Below are positions 1 to 8,722 of a stretch of DNA of 10,203 nt, one piece after another (the first letter of the stretch is position 1; the number at the start of each line of letters is the position of its first letter). Where the stretch lies: the NCBI RefSeq assembly GCF_000341285.1, contig NW_005178374.1:1-10203 (forward strand), given 5' to 3'. A program made the position numbers and the translations under genes. This DNA comes from Galdieria sulphuraria. Lineage: Eukaryota; Rhodophyta; Bangiophyceae; Galdieriales; Galdieriaceae. Under the pieces are notes generated by a model. That model worked only from the letters and a program-made list of their open reading frames with translations, was not told the DNA's origin and made no database searches.

Positions 1-271
1 CGTTTCCCTTCGTTTGTTTTCTAAAACCGAGGAAAACTCTCTTCTATTCAGTTAACAAAAGATAGGAAGGACAGTCCAAGTGAAACCTACAAACAACTTT
101 TTCTGTCTCAGTCTTTGAGAATTATAGTAAAAGGAGTTACTAGTCTTTTTTCAACAGACTAGAAAGACAACATAGCAGACACTTGAAGAATGTTTTGAGA
201 TATTCTTTCGGTAACCATTTTACTAAGTATTTGGACAAGAAAGGATATTTTTCATTCTAGTTGTATTCAAC

Positions 272-285
272 ATGTATGTATGTAT
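272..285. repeat. Short ATGT microsatellite
   Basis: Three tandem ATGT units plus a partial fourth, 14 bp in all. This is a minimal tetranucleotide run of the kind produced by replication slippage. No function is implied. Confidence 0.7.
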
Positions 286-961
286 AGTCTATTCATTTTG
301 AATCATTGTTACAACTCTGCAATATTGCAAATTGACACTAAAAATAGCCTTCAAATGAAAAGCTTTTAGTTTTGAAACATGTTTAAAGGTATCTCCGAAA
401 TATTTGAAAGATTGCACTAGTGTATTAATCGAATCATTCTCCTGCACACAAGTGCATATTCAATATCCAATTTCTGTAAGAGTCAACAACTCCTGTTTCT
501 CCTCTGAAAATACTTGCAGACAATAGTGACATTTGATATTGTGGATTCTGCTAAGAGAAAACTTATTTTCAAAAAAGTTCAATTCAGTCCAACTGAGTCT
601 ATTCTATCGATTCTCTTCTCGTTTTTCATCATAGCATTTAAATCATAGTTGAATTGTCTCTTCCATGTAGTCGACTATATAGTTGAGATGTTTTTGAAGG
701 TAAACATGACTGCTTAGGTTTAAAGGCTTTCACTGCCTCCTCTTGAACTTTGTAAAAACCACAAACTGTGAACATATATAAGAAAGCAAACTATATAAAA
801 CACAAAGCTGCTTTAGGGCATGGATAACTCCAAGCGAACTCTTATTTCTTCCAGTACGAAGAAAACAAAACTTTTAAAAGCTCTGCAAATTCAAGGAAAG
901 ATTTGTTTAGCTCCACTCGTCTCCTACTCTTTTTCCACTCTCTCATCCATCAGCTCGTTGC

Positions 962-970
962 ATGAGTCAT
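962..970. promoter_or_regulatory. AP-1/Gcn4-type palindrome (ATGAGTCAT)
   Basis: The sequence is a perfect 9-bp pseudo-palindrome matching the classic binding site of basic-zipper factors (AP-1 in animals, Gcn4 in yeast). A second perfect site lies at 2851-2859. No neighbouring gene is visible, so regulatory use is only a possibility. Confidence 0.2.
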
Positions 971-1271
971 AATACAAAAGTTATTCGTGTTAGACACTAG
1001 GCAGAAAACTCTCGCGAAATATAACCTGATGGGTACAATGGTGGAGGCTTCTTTTTAGATATTTGTAACAAGAATCAAAGACAACTCAAAGTTTTGCATA
1101 AACAAACTGTCTATATATACAAGAAACGTTCATTTCCATAAGGGACAAGTCAAACATAAAGAAGAAAAGATATAGTTTTATCCAAATTGCTCTAAAAGGA
1201 AGGAAAATGTCTCTTTCAACTTTGCATTATTCAGCAGAATAAAATTGTGCAGAGTCAAATTGATATTGTGA

Positions 1272-1616
1272 TTATCCAAACTGGTAAAGGTCTTGTTCTT
1301 TTAAATATATTAGATAAATTTCGTCTACTAGTGAAAAGAAAGGAATATAAACGGAGAAATAATGGAAAAATAAGAATCTTTCATCTCCTCTCGGCAAAGT
1401 AAAAAAGAAAGATGAATCTTGAAATACATGTGCAAGGAGAAGCAAAAGCATCACCACTGTTACTGTTGTTATACCAGTCAAAACTCTCAAAAAGTTCTTT
1501 AGGTAGAGAACAAACCAAGACCCTTGAAACGTTTGAGGTTCGATCCTCCTTATCGTAAGTAGTTTATGCACGAATTTGTGTATAGACAAAAGTATTCCCA
1601 ACCTTTGGTCAGTTTT
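1272..1616 (-). other. Longest open frame in the window; unrecognised, probably not a gene
   Basis: The minus strand is open for about 115 codons, from a TAA just upstream of 1616 to a TAA at the 1272 end. The first usable start is a TTG at 1601 (109 residues); the first ATG lies in the second half of the frame. The predicted peptide has one strongly hydrophobic segment (a Val-Met followed by a run of leucines, near residue 50) and is otherwise rich in Phe, Leu and Tyr. I recognise no motif. The length is only slightly above the chance maximum for this composition, and neither an ATG start nor splice signals support it. An exon of a small membrane protein cannot be excluded. Confidence 0.1.
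1494..1548 (+). other. Run of three small hairpins with a tRNA-like look
   Basis: Three perfect local stems follow one another: GTTCT/AGAAC with an 8-nt loop containing AGGT (1494-1511), CAAG/CTTG with a 3-nt loop inside an outer CAAAC/GTTTG pairing, and GAGG/CCTC closing a TTCGAT loop (1535-1548). The first resembles a D-arm. The third resembles a T-arm and contains GGTTCGATCC, one position off the Pol III B-box consensus. The 23-nt gap between them also matches tRNA spacing. There is no matching acceptor stem, the anticodon arm does not fold as 5 bp plus 7 nt, and the T-loop is 6 nt instead of 7. It is not a functional tRNA. It could be a relic of a tRNA-derived element or chance. Confidence 0.2.
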
Positions 1617-1986
1617 TTATTATCGTCCTGTCCTCTGTATACTTTCCAATTCTACAGTTCAATATACGATTTATTCTTCTTTATAACTCGTAATCGAAAA
1701 AAGATTGCTCCTTGAGCGTAATTTGCATAGAAGGAAAGGTTCTAGTTCTCACATTGCAAGCCAAACAGAGTTAACGTCATTGAAATTAGAAAATGACCAT
1801 TTTACACCTTTAAACAGTTTTCCTAAATTTTGAGTGACCAACAAAGAAAGGTTCTCAGATCGAAAACGAGTCAAAAGCTGGTTGTAGCAAAACCGTTCTT
1901 GATTTGTTATCAAAATAGGGTCACAAGTAGTTTAAAATTTACCTTGCAGAGACAAGATTGATCAAACTCAACTCTGTTAAAGGGCT

Positions 1987-2030
1987 ACAGTGTCGCTAGG
2001 GAGTTGCGAGGAACTTTGTTACGACACTGT
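1987..2030. repeat. 9-bp inverted repeat with structured loop
   Basis: ACAGTGTCG (1987-1995) and CGACACTGT (2022-2030) pair perfectly across 26 nt. Inside the loop, AGTT (2002-2005) and AACT (2012-2015) can form a second stem. The arms are richer in G+C than their surroundings. About one such arm pair is expected by chance in 10 kb at these loop sizes, so a structured RNA is possible but unproven. Confidence 0.35.
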
Positions 2031-2850
2031 TCTTCTCGTTTCACAACAATACTGAAAGTGAGATTGATTGTATCTAGCACACTTATTGTTCCAGAACCTT
2101 TTTACATATCTCCAAGTGGAATATATTCTTTCATAAAACTCACTAGTCACTTAAAATAATATATCCCCAGAGGAAGGAGAGAATACAAAGCATAACAATC
2201 CAATTAGAAATGAACACAATGGGTTGATTGTTGATGGACAGGAAGGCTCAGTGAGTGTTGTCAAGTCTGTGGACCTGGTTCAACTTTACTAGTGAAACTT
2301 TTCAGACTTTAATTTCTAAAACGAATTCTTCGTTCGTTTTAGTTGGACAAGTGAATTTCTATTATCTACGTTTCGTTTTAAGCTCTGCAAATGTTTCTTT
2401 TATAACAATCCATCGATTCCTGTGCTCTGAGTTCCAAGTAGACTGTAGTTTCTTTTTAGTATTTACAACTTTTATTAGCTCTTTGGAGTTTATATACTTT
2501 ATGCAACACTTGTTGTTATTTCACTTGTGGTCTTGTATGGAAATTTGAGATTAGCATTGTCGAGAAGAGAACAAAGACAAAGGAGTTTAAGCTGTCGTTG
2601 AGTGTTGGTACTTTAGTCAACTAGCTGTCTCACAAGTTTGTTTATTTCTATCGATAATTGTTTCAGAGCAGTTTTGCGTATGTATTAGCAGTTGAAAGTC
2701 CTGTAGTCTGTTGTTGACATTCTGAGAATCAGGCTTGGGGCTATTATTTCAAAGATATTCTACAAGAACAAGAAACCAGTCAGACTCTCAGTTGAGTGTT
2801 TTGGTCAGTTCACAGATTAACTTTTTGTATGTTAGTTTTTTGTCTTCTAT

Positions 2851-2859
2851 ATGACTCAT
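2851..2859. promoter_or_regulatory. AP-1/Gcn4-type palindrome (ATGACTCAT)
   Basis: This is a perfect 9-bp match to the consensus basic-zipper site and the second in the window, the reverse complement of the one at 962-970. No gene start lies close by. Confidence 0.2.
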
Positions 2860-3055
2860 TTCAAGATGTAGTAATCGGTCTGTAACTCTGCAACAGGCAT
2901 TTCTCAGAATAGCATAGGAAAGTCTTGAGTCCATCATTGCTTATTTTCAATGGTTGTTTGTATTGTTGTGCTTTTATATCAATTCTCTATTGATTCGAGT
3001 ATGGAAAACGACACCCATAAGGTTTGACAGTTAGTGAAAACGAAAGCTGAATAAA

Positions 3056-3074
3056 CTTGCTTTTTGAAAGCAAG
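3056..3074. repeat. Tight 8-bp hairpin
   Basis: CTTGCTTT and AAAGCAAG pair perfectly across a 3-nt loop (TTG). It has no U-run or neighbouring gene that would make it a terminator. Confidence 0.45.
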
Positions 3075-3387
3075 GGAAAAGTTTTCAGTTCAAAATATAC
3101 TCAACTTGTTGGGAACCATGAAATAAAGCAAGCAAAAAAACACTGCTGAAAATCATGGTTAAGTCCACCTGATAAAATGTTTTGACGATAGCGACTGTAG
3201 CTACTAGTCCGTTTTGAGAAACGCCTTTGTTTTTATGAATTACTGGGTTTACCAAAAGTGAAGATTTGTCTAAAAGAATATGTAAGTCGTAAGAGTGATA
3301 GTGTTGAAGCCAGTATTGCTGCTGTTTCTGAAAGGCATCTATTGCAAATCGTCTTTGGTCCTTATATAGTTGAAGAGGAGGGTAACA

Positions 3388-4140
3388 TTAGTAGTACGGT
3401 GTGAATGGGAAACAATGCGACTTGTGTGAAACAGTATTTGCCTTTTCAAGAGTGCTGCTGATCTGTTTTTTTCCCAACACACTGAAGATCATGCTGTTGA
3501 AAGTAGTGGTAGTTGTAGCTGTCAAAAAGTGAAAAGGAGACTTCACATTTTGTACAAACAGCTTGCGGTTGGATAGTATACAAAGTAGCTCTGAAAGAAA
3601 CTCATGAAGGATTGGTTGAACTTCTACAATGTTACACAAGTGTACACATTGATATCATCGTGTCCGACTAGAGTTTTTGGTTTGACTCTGAAGATAAAGT
3701 GCAGCTTTTGGTATACAATTCCTAGAAAGCATACGCAGACGAACAAATTGGTTTGCACATTGACACGAACCTAAAACATTATTCGATTATCACAGCAAAA
3801 TCAAACCATTCGCCACTACTTGAAATTCAACCAGAACAGCAACAACAACAAATATGAGCCCAAGCCTAGTGCAGTATGGCATAGTCAACAATTCTACAAA
3901 GAGAATGATTCCTGCTTCTATCTTTTACTGTTTTCTTCGTTGTTGGCATGAGCGGACAATTGTCATTGTTTTAGTTACTTGGAATTGTAAAAAGACAACA
4001 ATAACGACAACAAGAAAAAGCCATAGTGTATTGGTTAGTAGTATATGGAATATTAATAATAGTTTTTGTCATAAAAGTACGAATTTGACCTATTTTTTAC
4101 CATAAAGGAAAATTATATTGTCGAGTTTACAAAATAAAAA
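3388..4140. other. Region enriched in CAA/ACA-type trinucleotide sequence
   Basis: Patches with 3-bp periodicity lie at 3503-3522 (as GTA/GTT on the plus strand), 3837-3852 (CAG followed by four CAA) and 3995-4014 (ACA/ATA/ACG). They create two shadow frames with runs of threonine: 3388-3639 (minus, 83 codons) and 3854-4105 (plus, 83 codons). Neither has a recognisable domain. I read both as products of the simple sequence, not genes. Confidence 0.45.
3837..3852. repeat. CAA microsatellite
   Basis: One CAG and four CAA units followed by A. It is the purest of the trinucleotide patches; related impure ones lie at 3995-4014 and 8451-8470. Confidence 0.7.
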
Positions 4141-4692
4141 AGCATTATTCGCACACTTACGACTATTCCTGTATCTTACTATCAGTAGAACTACATACGG
4201 TTCTGATTTTGAACAACAAATAGGGTGAGTTACTTTACTGGTCGATTTTCGATTTTGCTTGTACCTGTTTGAGACTAATCTTCATCTTTTGACTCTTAAA
4301 ACAAACTTATTTGTTATCTCATGATAGTATGATGAAGCAACTAGTGGTCATTTCTTTTCCGAAAACGTCGACGTACAACCTTTCAGAAGCTTTTTTCATT
4401 GGAAATCTCAATCACATAGAATCTCTTTGTCCCTTGATAGTTGCGTTGCATTTGTAGGGATAGGCAATTGATAGTCCAAGTGATCAATTCGAGACAATTT
4501 CGTCAGTTGAATCAATTAATCTTTGACAAGTGAACTTGCAGCATCATGAAAGTGTACAACATACTGTTTTCTGTGATCTTGAATCTACTACTGATCTTTG
4601 TGGATATATTGTAATGCTCTTATGTTGAAACCATCTTATGATTATTTGTGCTCTAGAACATTTCCATCTTACTTCTTTAACCCTAAGACCAG

Positions 4693-4704
4693 CTTCATAT
4701 GAAG
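4693..4704. repeat. 12-bp palindrome
   Basis: CTTCATATGAAG is a perfect inverted repeat with no spacer. Two or three of this size are expected by chance in the window; another is at 7163-7174. Confidence 0.4.
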
Positions 4705-5151
4705 TTAGTCATCTAATCGATAAGGATAAGATAATATTTCTATTTCGTTCTTTCTCTTCTTTATCGGCGTAATTGTAGAATGGTGAACATCTTGTTCTTT
4801 AGAGTTGTAACATGTTCGAAAAACAATAGAATGCTCATTGTACAAGAAAAGGGATGAAGATGATAGAAAGTAGTATTCGAAGACTGCGGGATGATGTCAA
4901 TTCAAAGAAAAAATCAACTAGATTGCAGTCGAAGTTCTATACAAACTATCTATTGGGATTAGAAATTGAAGTTGTCCTAGTACGACCTACTGGTTGTTTT
5001 CCCTTATTCTTATAAAATGTTATAAAGGACAAAAATTTATGTTTTACATAGTATATACTTTTCAATGAAAGAATAAAGAAAGGTCAGTTGAAAGAAATTC
5101 AAGGAAAAGAAGTAAATCAATACTTCCCTGGCTTCACAGGGTTAAAATATC

Positions 5152-5186
5152 AGACCTATGTTTGACAGATTTTGAGGTTGATCCTC
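5152..5186 (+). repeat. Diverged second copy of the 1518-1548 element
   Basis: Both segments begin with AGACC and share a central TTGA followed by A after one variable base. Both end with TTTGAGGTT, then GATCCTC, differing there only by one extra C in the first copy. The 3' part is a 16-nt match with a single 1-nt indel. In both, the shared GAGG/CCTC closes a small hairpin. Similarity does not extend beyond these limits, so the pair could be remnants of a short dispersed element or chance. Confidence 0.3.
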
Positions 5187-5208
5187 ACAAAAAGCAGAAT
5201 CAATTCTG
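5170..5208. repeat. Two adjacent small inverted repeats
   Basis: The first, TTTTGAGG against CCTCACAAA, gives eight pairs with one bulged C and a 5-nt loop (5170-5191). Four bases later CAGAAT-CA-ATTCTG (5195-5208) forms a compact inverted repeat. The first overlaps the copy of the 1518-1548 element. Confidence 0.4.
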
Positions 5209-5688
5209 TGATTTTTACACAAGTAGCAGCAAAACACAAACTAATAGCTATGTTCTAATTTCAGGATCCTTTCGTATATCCTTTGATGCTTGAACCTTTT
5301 CGCAACCTTTGGTGGTTTTCATCCACCTCTTTATCTTGAACTATTACCACAATTGATTCAAGTGATAAATAACAATGTATTTACGCCTTATCAATACCTT
5401 GTTTCTATTGATGAGTTGAATTTGAATCTTATTTTAGTGTGATGTATGAATCTATTCTGGTTACAGCTGTATTGAAGGAAGTAATAATCACTTGCTTTAG
5501 AGTAATACTCTGAATCTTACCACTTCTAGTTAAATCTCAACGGGATATGGCACAATTATTCTAGTAGATACGTAAAAAAAGGTCTTCTCAACGTATCTAG
5601 AAACTGTTTACTGTTTTTTATTACTTGAATTGTATACTGAATTCAATGATTTACAGTTCATTGGAAAGAAAGTAAGATATTTCTTGAT

Positions 5689-6315
5689 ACTGCTCATTTA
5701 AAATGACTTTTTGTGTAGGAGTTGGTCATTTGTTGATTACTGGTCGAATATCTCATCAAGACGAAATTCTGTTTCATAAGCTAGTGAAATGTCCTCTATG
5801 GTTGATTCAACTTTTGAATTCTTAGAGATTATACTGAATCTATCGAACGAGTTAGTCCTTATCCCGAGAAAAACGATTTGCCATATAGTACTAATAGTAG
5901 TATTATTACTAAAGATACAGAAGACTAGGGAGATGAAGACTTGGTTTGAGAAAAACTTGGTAGTGTTTGAGTGTCCAATTATTCCCCCGCGATACTTGCA
6001 CTCTATTTGCGATAATGGATACGTTTTCGTTGATCATCTCATCCTAGATAGCTTCGCGAATCTACTCAAGCGATGAATCGCATTATACCTTTGCAGCGCC
6101 ACGAATATGTTACTACTAGTTTATATATTTTGATATTAACTAGTTGTTTGTTCAGATATAAATATGTCAAACTGTATTTGATTCAATTCATAATTACTTG
6201 TTTTAAAGTACTTTTAGTTGTATCATTTCGTTCCAACCAGCCATTGCTGGGTACTCTATATTCGTTTCCTAGAGAAGAATCAGGAATCAGATGTCAGTTT
6301 ATTTCAAGTATTTAA
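5689..6315. other. Stop-poor patch, open on both strands; no recognised protein
   Basis: On the plus strand a frame from ATG 5703 (39 codons) is followed, in another frame, by 5789-6076 (95 codons, ATG start). That frame overlaps 6073-6315 (80 codons) in an ATGA arrangement. On the minus strand, 6033 to 5737 is open for 98 codons but has no ATG, GTG or TTG start. The plus-strand product of 5789-6076 has a hydrophobic first half and a more balanced second half with a Cys-Pro and a Pro-Pro. I recognise no family. The stretch 5990-6110 has more CpG than its surroundings. A decayed gene or an exon is possible, but each frame alone is within chance length. Confidence 0.12.
5885..5910. repeat. Imperfect ATA/GTA trinucleotide patch
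   Basis: A 26-bp run made of AGT, ACT, AAT and ATT steps with roughly 3-bp periodicity. It gives a short stretch of Ile, Val and Leu codons in the overlapping open frame. Confidence 0.4.
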
Positions 6316-6750
6316 ATTTTAATGCGTTGCTTGTTAGAAACGTTCAAAGTTGTCTATTAAAATATAGCCTTAGTAATGAATGGAGTCAATGTGTTAGACA
6401 AGATAACGGCACAAGTCGATGCACAAAAAGTTGAATCAACGTTTCCATTCAAAATCAATTGTTTGATAGCAAGACTAATATACGTTGTTATTTTTTAGGG
6501 GTATCTAAGAGAGAGTTGGTTGAATTGTCATTATGTGGACATTGGGTTATCCAATAGAGTTTCTGTTAGATAGTGTTTGTATAAGATGGCTTCTTTAAGG
6601 TAGAATTGATACTTTACTAACTAGTAGCTGTCAAGTTGATAAAGACTTTGTACCTTTGCACTTGAAATCTTGCTGTTGTATGTACAGAGCCTTTGTATTC
6701 GAAGCAGTGTTCTATGTGGTCTTTAGGCACCCTGTATGCTTGATCCAAAA

Positions 6751-6790
6751 TCGAATTGTCCAAGATTATCTCGAATTGTCTAAAATAATT
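6751..6790. repeat. 20-bp tandem duplication
   Basis: Two 20-bp units lie back to back. The first ten bases (TCGAATTGTC) are identical, and 6 of the other 10 match. The period is not a multiple of three, so the repeat does not follow the overlapping open frame. Confidence 0.6.
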
Positions 6791-6987
6791 TAGTCTTTAC
6801 TCTAAAAGGATGATTTACAGACTATTATTTGGATCACTTAAAATCAAGTCGAAGATCAATTCATGCGAGAATCACTGGGTAAGAATCCGAATTACAACAA
6901 AGCATCAATGTTTCCCTTGATATTTGTATGCTGTGTGCAACAATAGGGCAAGCCGTTGACCATAATTCAATTTTGGTACATCTGTGG

Positions 6988-7006
6988 ATTCAATTTCATA
7001 TTGAAT
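6988..7006. repeat. 7-bp hairpin
   Basis: ATTCAAT and ATTGAAT pair perfectly around a 5-nt loop. This is chance-level in size and has no associated gene. Confidence 0.35.
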
Positions 7007-7034
7007 GACAATGTGTTTCTAGAATATTGAGAAC

Positions 7035-7320
7035 ATGTTACTATGGATGAGCATAAATCAATCAGCATCCACTATTCTTGTATCTGTACGGAATTCAATA
7101 AAGCTTTGTTTGAATCCAATGATTCCTATCAATATTGGTGGAGCACGTTCTCCTTTTACTGCCTTGGTACCAAGCTCAACTTGCGTCATAGAATCATTAT
7201 TTTTTTTGATAAAGATACTGTGTTAAAAGTCTATTGCTTGTTTCTATTGACTGGTCGGAGAGTAGGCATCATCGTGTTATCTTATCTTTTCAAGAAAGTT
7301 ACAATTACTGAACACTAAAA
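7035..7320 (+). other. Two overlapping short open frames, unrecognised
   Basis: Frames at 7035-7226 (63 codons) and 7043-7318 (91 codons, ATG start) overlap in different phases. The longer one is moderately balanced, with a paired Trp, a Cys-rich start and a hydrophobic stretch in the second half. No domain is recognisable, and the length is within chance expectation. At most one could be real, and I support neither. Confidence 0.1.
7163..7174. repeat. 12-bp palindrome
   Basis: CTTGGTACCAAG is a perfect inverted repeat without spacer. The same half-site, CTTGGTA, recurs as the arms of the hairpin at 9224-9247. Confidence 0.4.
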
Positions 7321-8142
7321 ACTGAACTTTTATTGAAAAAAAGTATGACAGCGATAAACTATACTATTCATAGACCACAGAATCACCTGATTCAAAAGAA
7401 GATTCAACGAGATTGTAGACGATTGGTCACAAACGAGCTGCAAAAAGAAGCAAAGTAACCTTGCTGATACAAACTATTGAATCTCTCGTCATGTTGAAAT
7501 GTTATGTAGTACAAGATGAAGAAAATGATTCCTTTCATTTCAACTTTTATACAACTCGCTGAACAAAAAAATACAACAATTTGCTTTGAAAAGAAAATAG
7601 ATGATGAAAGATATAAACTGAAAAAAGAAAGAAATGTCTCTCTAGTTCAATAGACTACAGAGATAGTATTATGAGCAAAAAGTCTTGACTTTGATTCTCA
7701 CTAGAAACATCAACGATATTCTGGTCGTCACTAGTAGAAAAAATATTCCCGACTATTACCTCATACTGGTAACAGTAGAACGTTTATGGCACTTTGTTTT
7801 GTTTACCCATTCTACTGATATGCATGACCTGTATTTGAACACCATAAAGTAAGAAGTAGGCTGTTGAAACAAAATGGTTAGTGTAAGTTTATTTCATGAC
7901 ATACCTAATCGTTACAAATTGCCCAAGGCTTCAAAGACCTGATTACTATAGGCATTCTACATCCTTTTCACACGAACCTTATTCTTCTTATTCCTTTATT
8001 TTATCAAAAATGAATATCATACAATCCTCACTGATAGAATGCTAATCAAATTTCTATTCGAAAAGGCAAAGTGTAGAATAAAGCAAGGAATATACAATCT
8101 TACTTGCAGAATCATTATTTGCATTTCTGTAGATATTATTCT
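7321..8142. other. Gene-free stretch, nothing notable
   Basis: No open frame of 60 codons with a start, no repeat beyond short purine-rich runs, and no RNA-gene signal was seen on either strand. Confidence 0.55.
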
Positions 8143-8155
8143 CTATATATAGCTG

Positions 8156-8183
8156 AAACTTTCCTTACTAGCTTGGAAAGTTT
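8156..8183. repeat. 9-bp hairpin
   Basis: AAACTTTCC (8156-8164) and GGAAAGTTT (8175-8183) pair perfectly around a 10-nt loop. No U-tract or gene end makes it a terminator. Confidence 0.45.
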
Positions 8184-8230
8184 ATACAACAACATTTATA
8201 GGAAGAACAATATCAAGTTTACAATTCAAC

Positions 8231-8249
8231 TCGATATCGATACTAGTAT
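8231..8249. repeat. Two abutting 10-bp palindromes
   Basis: TCGATATCGA (8231-8240) and ATACTAGTAT (8240-8249) are each perfect and share one base. The second contains ACTAGT, the hexamer over-represented in this window. Confidence 0.45.
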
Positions 8250-8450
8250 TCCATGAAGGAGAAGATCACTCCTCATCATACTCGACGAACGGTTTTTAGA
8301 TTCGAACTAATCAATCATCTATGTCAATCAACAACTTGACCGAAAAAAAGTTGCTTGTATTTATTTCTATTGCAAAAATCATTGAGGTCTTGGTATAAAC
8401 TGGCAGAAATGATTACAAAAGCAGAATTTACTATCTGATTTGCACATTTG

Positions 8451-8470
8451 ACGACAACAATAACAGCAAC
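8451..8470. repeat. Imperfect ACA/ATA trinucleotide patch
   Basis: A 20-bp patch of ACG, ACA, ATA and CAG-type steps, close in composition to the patch at 3995-4014. Confidence 0.5.
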
Positions 8471-8699
8471 TCTTACAAGAGATAGGACAACACTTCTCAC
8501 TACAGCACTATTCTCGAAGAGTCATAAACATACTATTTCTTCTATAGTTCCTCACCTATTTAGAATTGTGGTTGGTGTTTTACGACCACTCGCTTTTCCT
8601 ATATTAAAAACTCAATACATGCCTAAATTGCGGAACGGATATATTTTTCTATCTAATCAACAAGACTAGAGACAATAGGGATATGAGCTAGTGTCCAGG

Positions 8700-8722
8700 A
8701 ATCAGTTTAAATTCAACTGATT
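8700..8722. repeat. 8-bp inverted repeat
   Basis: AATCAGTT and AACTGATT pair perfectly around a 7-nt spacer. A 10-bp palindrome, AGTTTAAACT (8754-8763), follows shortly after. Confidence 0.4.

Larger units (their letters stand above)
1..1271. other. Gene-free A+T-rich stretch
   Basis: No open frame of useful length lies here on either strand. Visible items are a short ATGT microsatellite (272-285), two TATA-like stretches 17 bp apart (TATATAAG at 775-782, TATATAAA at 792-799) and a perfect 9-bp AP-1/Gcn4-type palindrome (962-970). The TATA-like stretches are common by chance in such A+T-rich DNA, and no gene starts downstream of them, so I do not call a promoter. Confidence 0.6.
1617..3387. 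other. Gene-free stretch with two hairpins
   Basis: The only notable frame is 2255-2548 (plus, 97 codons from GTG, none recognised). It is rich in Phe, Ser and Leu because the plus strand is pyrimidine-rich there, and I treat it as a chance frame. Structural items are a 9-bp inverted repeat at 1987-2030, a tight hairpin at 3056-3074 and a second AP-1/Gcn4-type site at 2851-2859. Nothing else stands out. Confidence 0.55.
4141..5688. other. Gene-free A+T-rich stretch
   Basis: No frame of 60 or more codons with a start lies here on either strand. It contains a perfect 12-bp palindrome, CTTCATATGAAG (4693-4704), and a pair of adjacent small inverted repeats at 5170-5208. I see no RNA gene or mobile-element motif. 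Confidence 0.55.
6316..7034. other. Stretch with one interrupted open tract; no supported gene
   Basis: From 6524 to 6790 a single plus-strand frame is broken only by a TAA at 6596-6598. An ATG lies at 6533, and 64 codons are open after the TAA. The second part encodes a peptide with a cluster of three cysteines. I recognise no domain. A GT-AG interval of 60 bp (6565-6624), with TACTAAC at 6615-6621, would remove the stop in phase. The TACTAAC sits almost on the AG, closer than a branch point normally lies, so the intron reading is weak. The rest of the stretch holds only a tandem duplication and a small hairpin. Confidence 0.12.
8143..8310. other. Cluster of palindromes and hairpins
   Basis: Within 170 bp lie CTATATATAG (8143-8152), a 9-bp hairpin (8156-8183), two abutting 10-bp palindromes (8231-8249), a 5-bp stem with a 7-nt loop (AGGAG/CTCCT, 8257-8273) and a 4-bp stem with a TTCGAA-containing loop (8296-8310). 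The 5+7 arm resembles an anticodon arm, but the loop lacks the invariant T at its second position and no other tRNA arms fit. Such density may mark a protein-binding or structured-RNA locus, or be chance in A+T-rich DNA. Confidence 0.25.

Noticed and set aside
775-799. Paired TATA boxes as a promoter
   Set aside because: Such strings are frequent in this composition and no gene or open frame begins downstream.
1535-1548. T-arm-like GAGG-TTCGAT-CCTC as part of a tRNA gene
   Set aside because: The loop is 6 nt, the anticodon arm does not fold as 5 bp plus 7 nt, and no acceptor stem pairs across the locus.
2255-2548. 97-codon plus-strand frame as a membrane protein
   Set aside because: It starts with GTG, and its Phe/Ser/Leu bias follows from pyrimidine-rich DNA. 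The length is at the chance level.
2547-2557. GAGATTAGCAT, similar to the conserved GATTAGCAT of U6 snRNA
   Set aside because: The match stops at once on both sides; the adjoining U6 core bases and ACAGAGA box are absent.
3854-4105. 83-codon frame with a Thr run
   Set aside because: The threonines come from a CAA/ACA simple-sequence patch, and no domain is present.
6073-6076. ATGA stop/start overlap between two plus-strand frames as operon-like coupling
   Set aside because: There is no ribosome-binding site, neither product is recognised, and the window shows no bacterial gene organisation.
8257-8310. Anticodon-like 5+7 arm followed by a TTCGAA loop as a tRNA
   Set aside because: The loop lacks T at position 33, the spacing to the second arm is too long even for a class II tRNA, and D-arm and acceptor pairings are missing.
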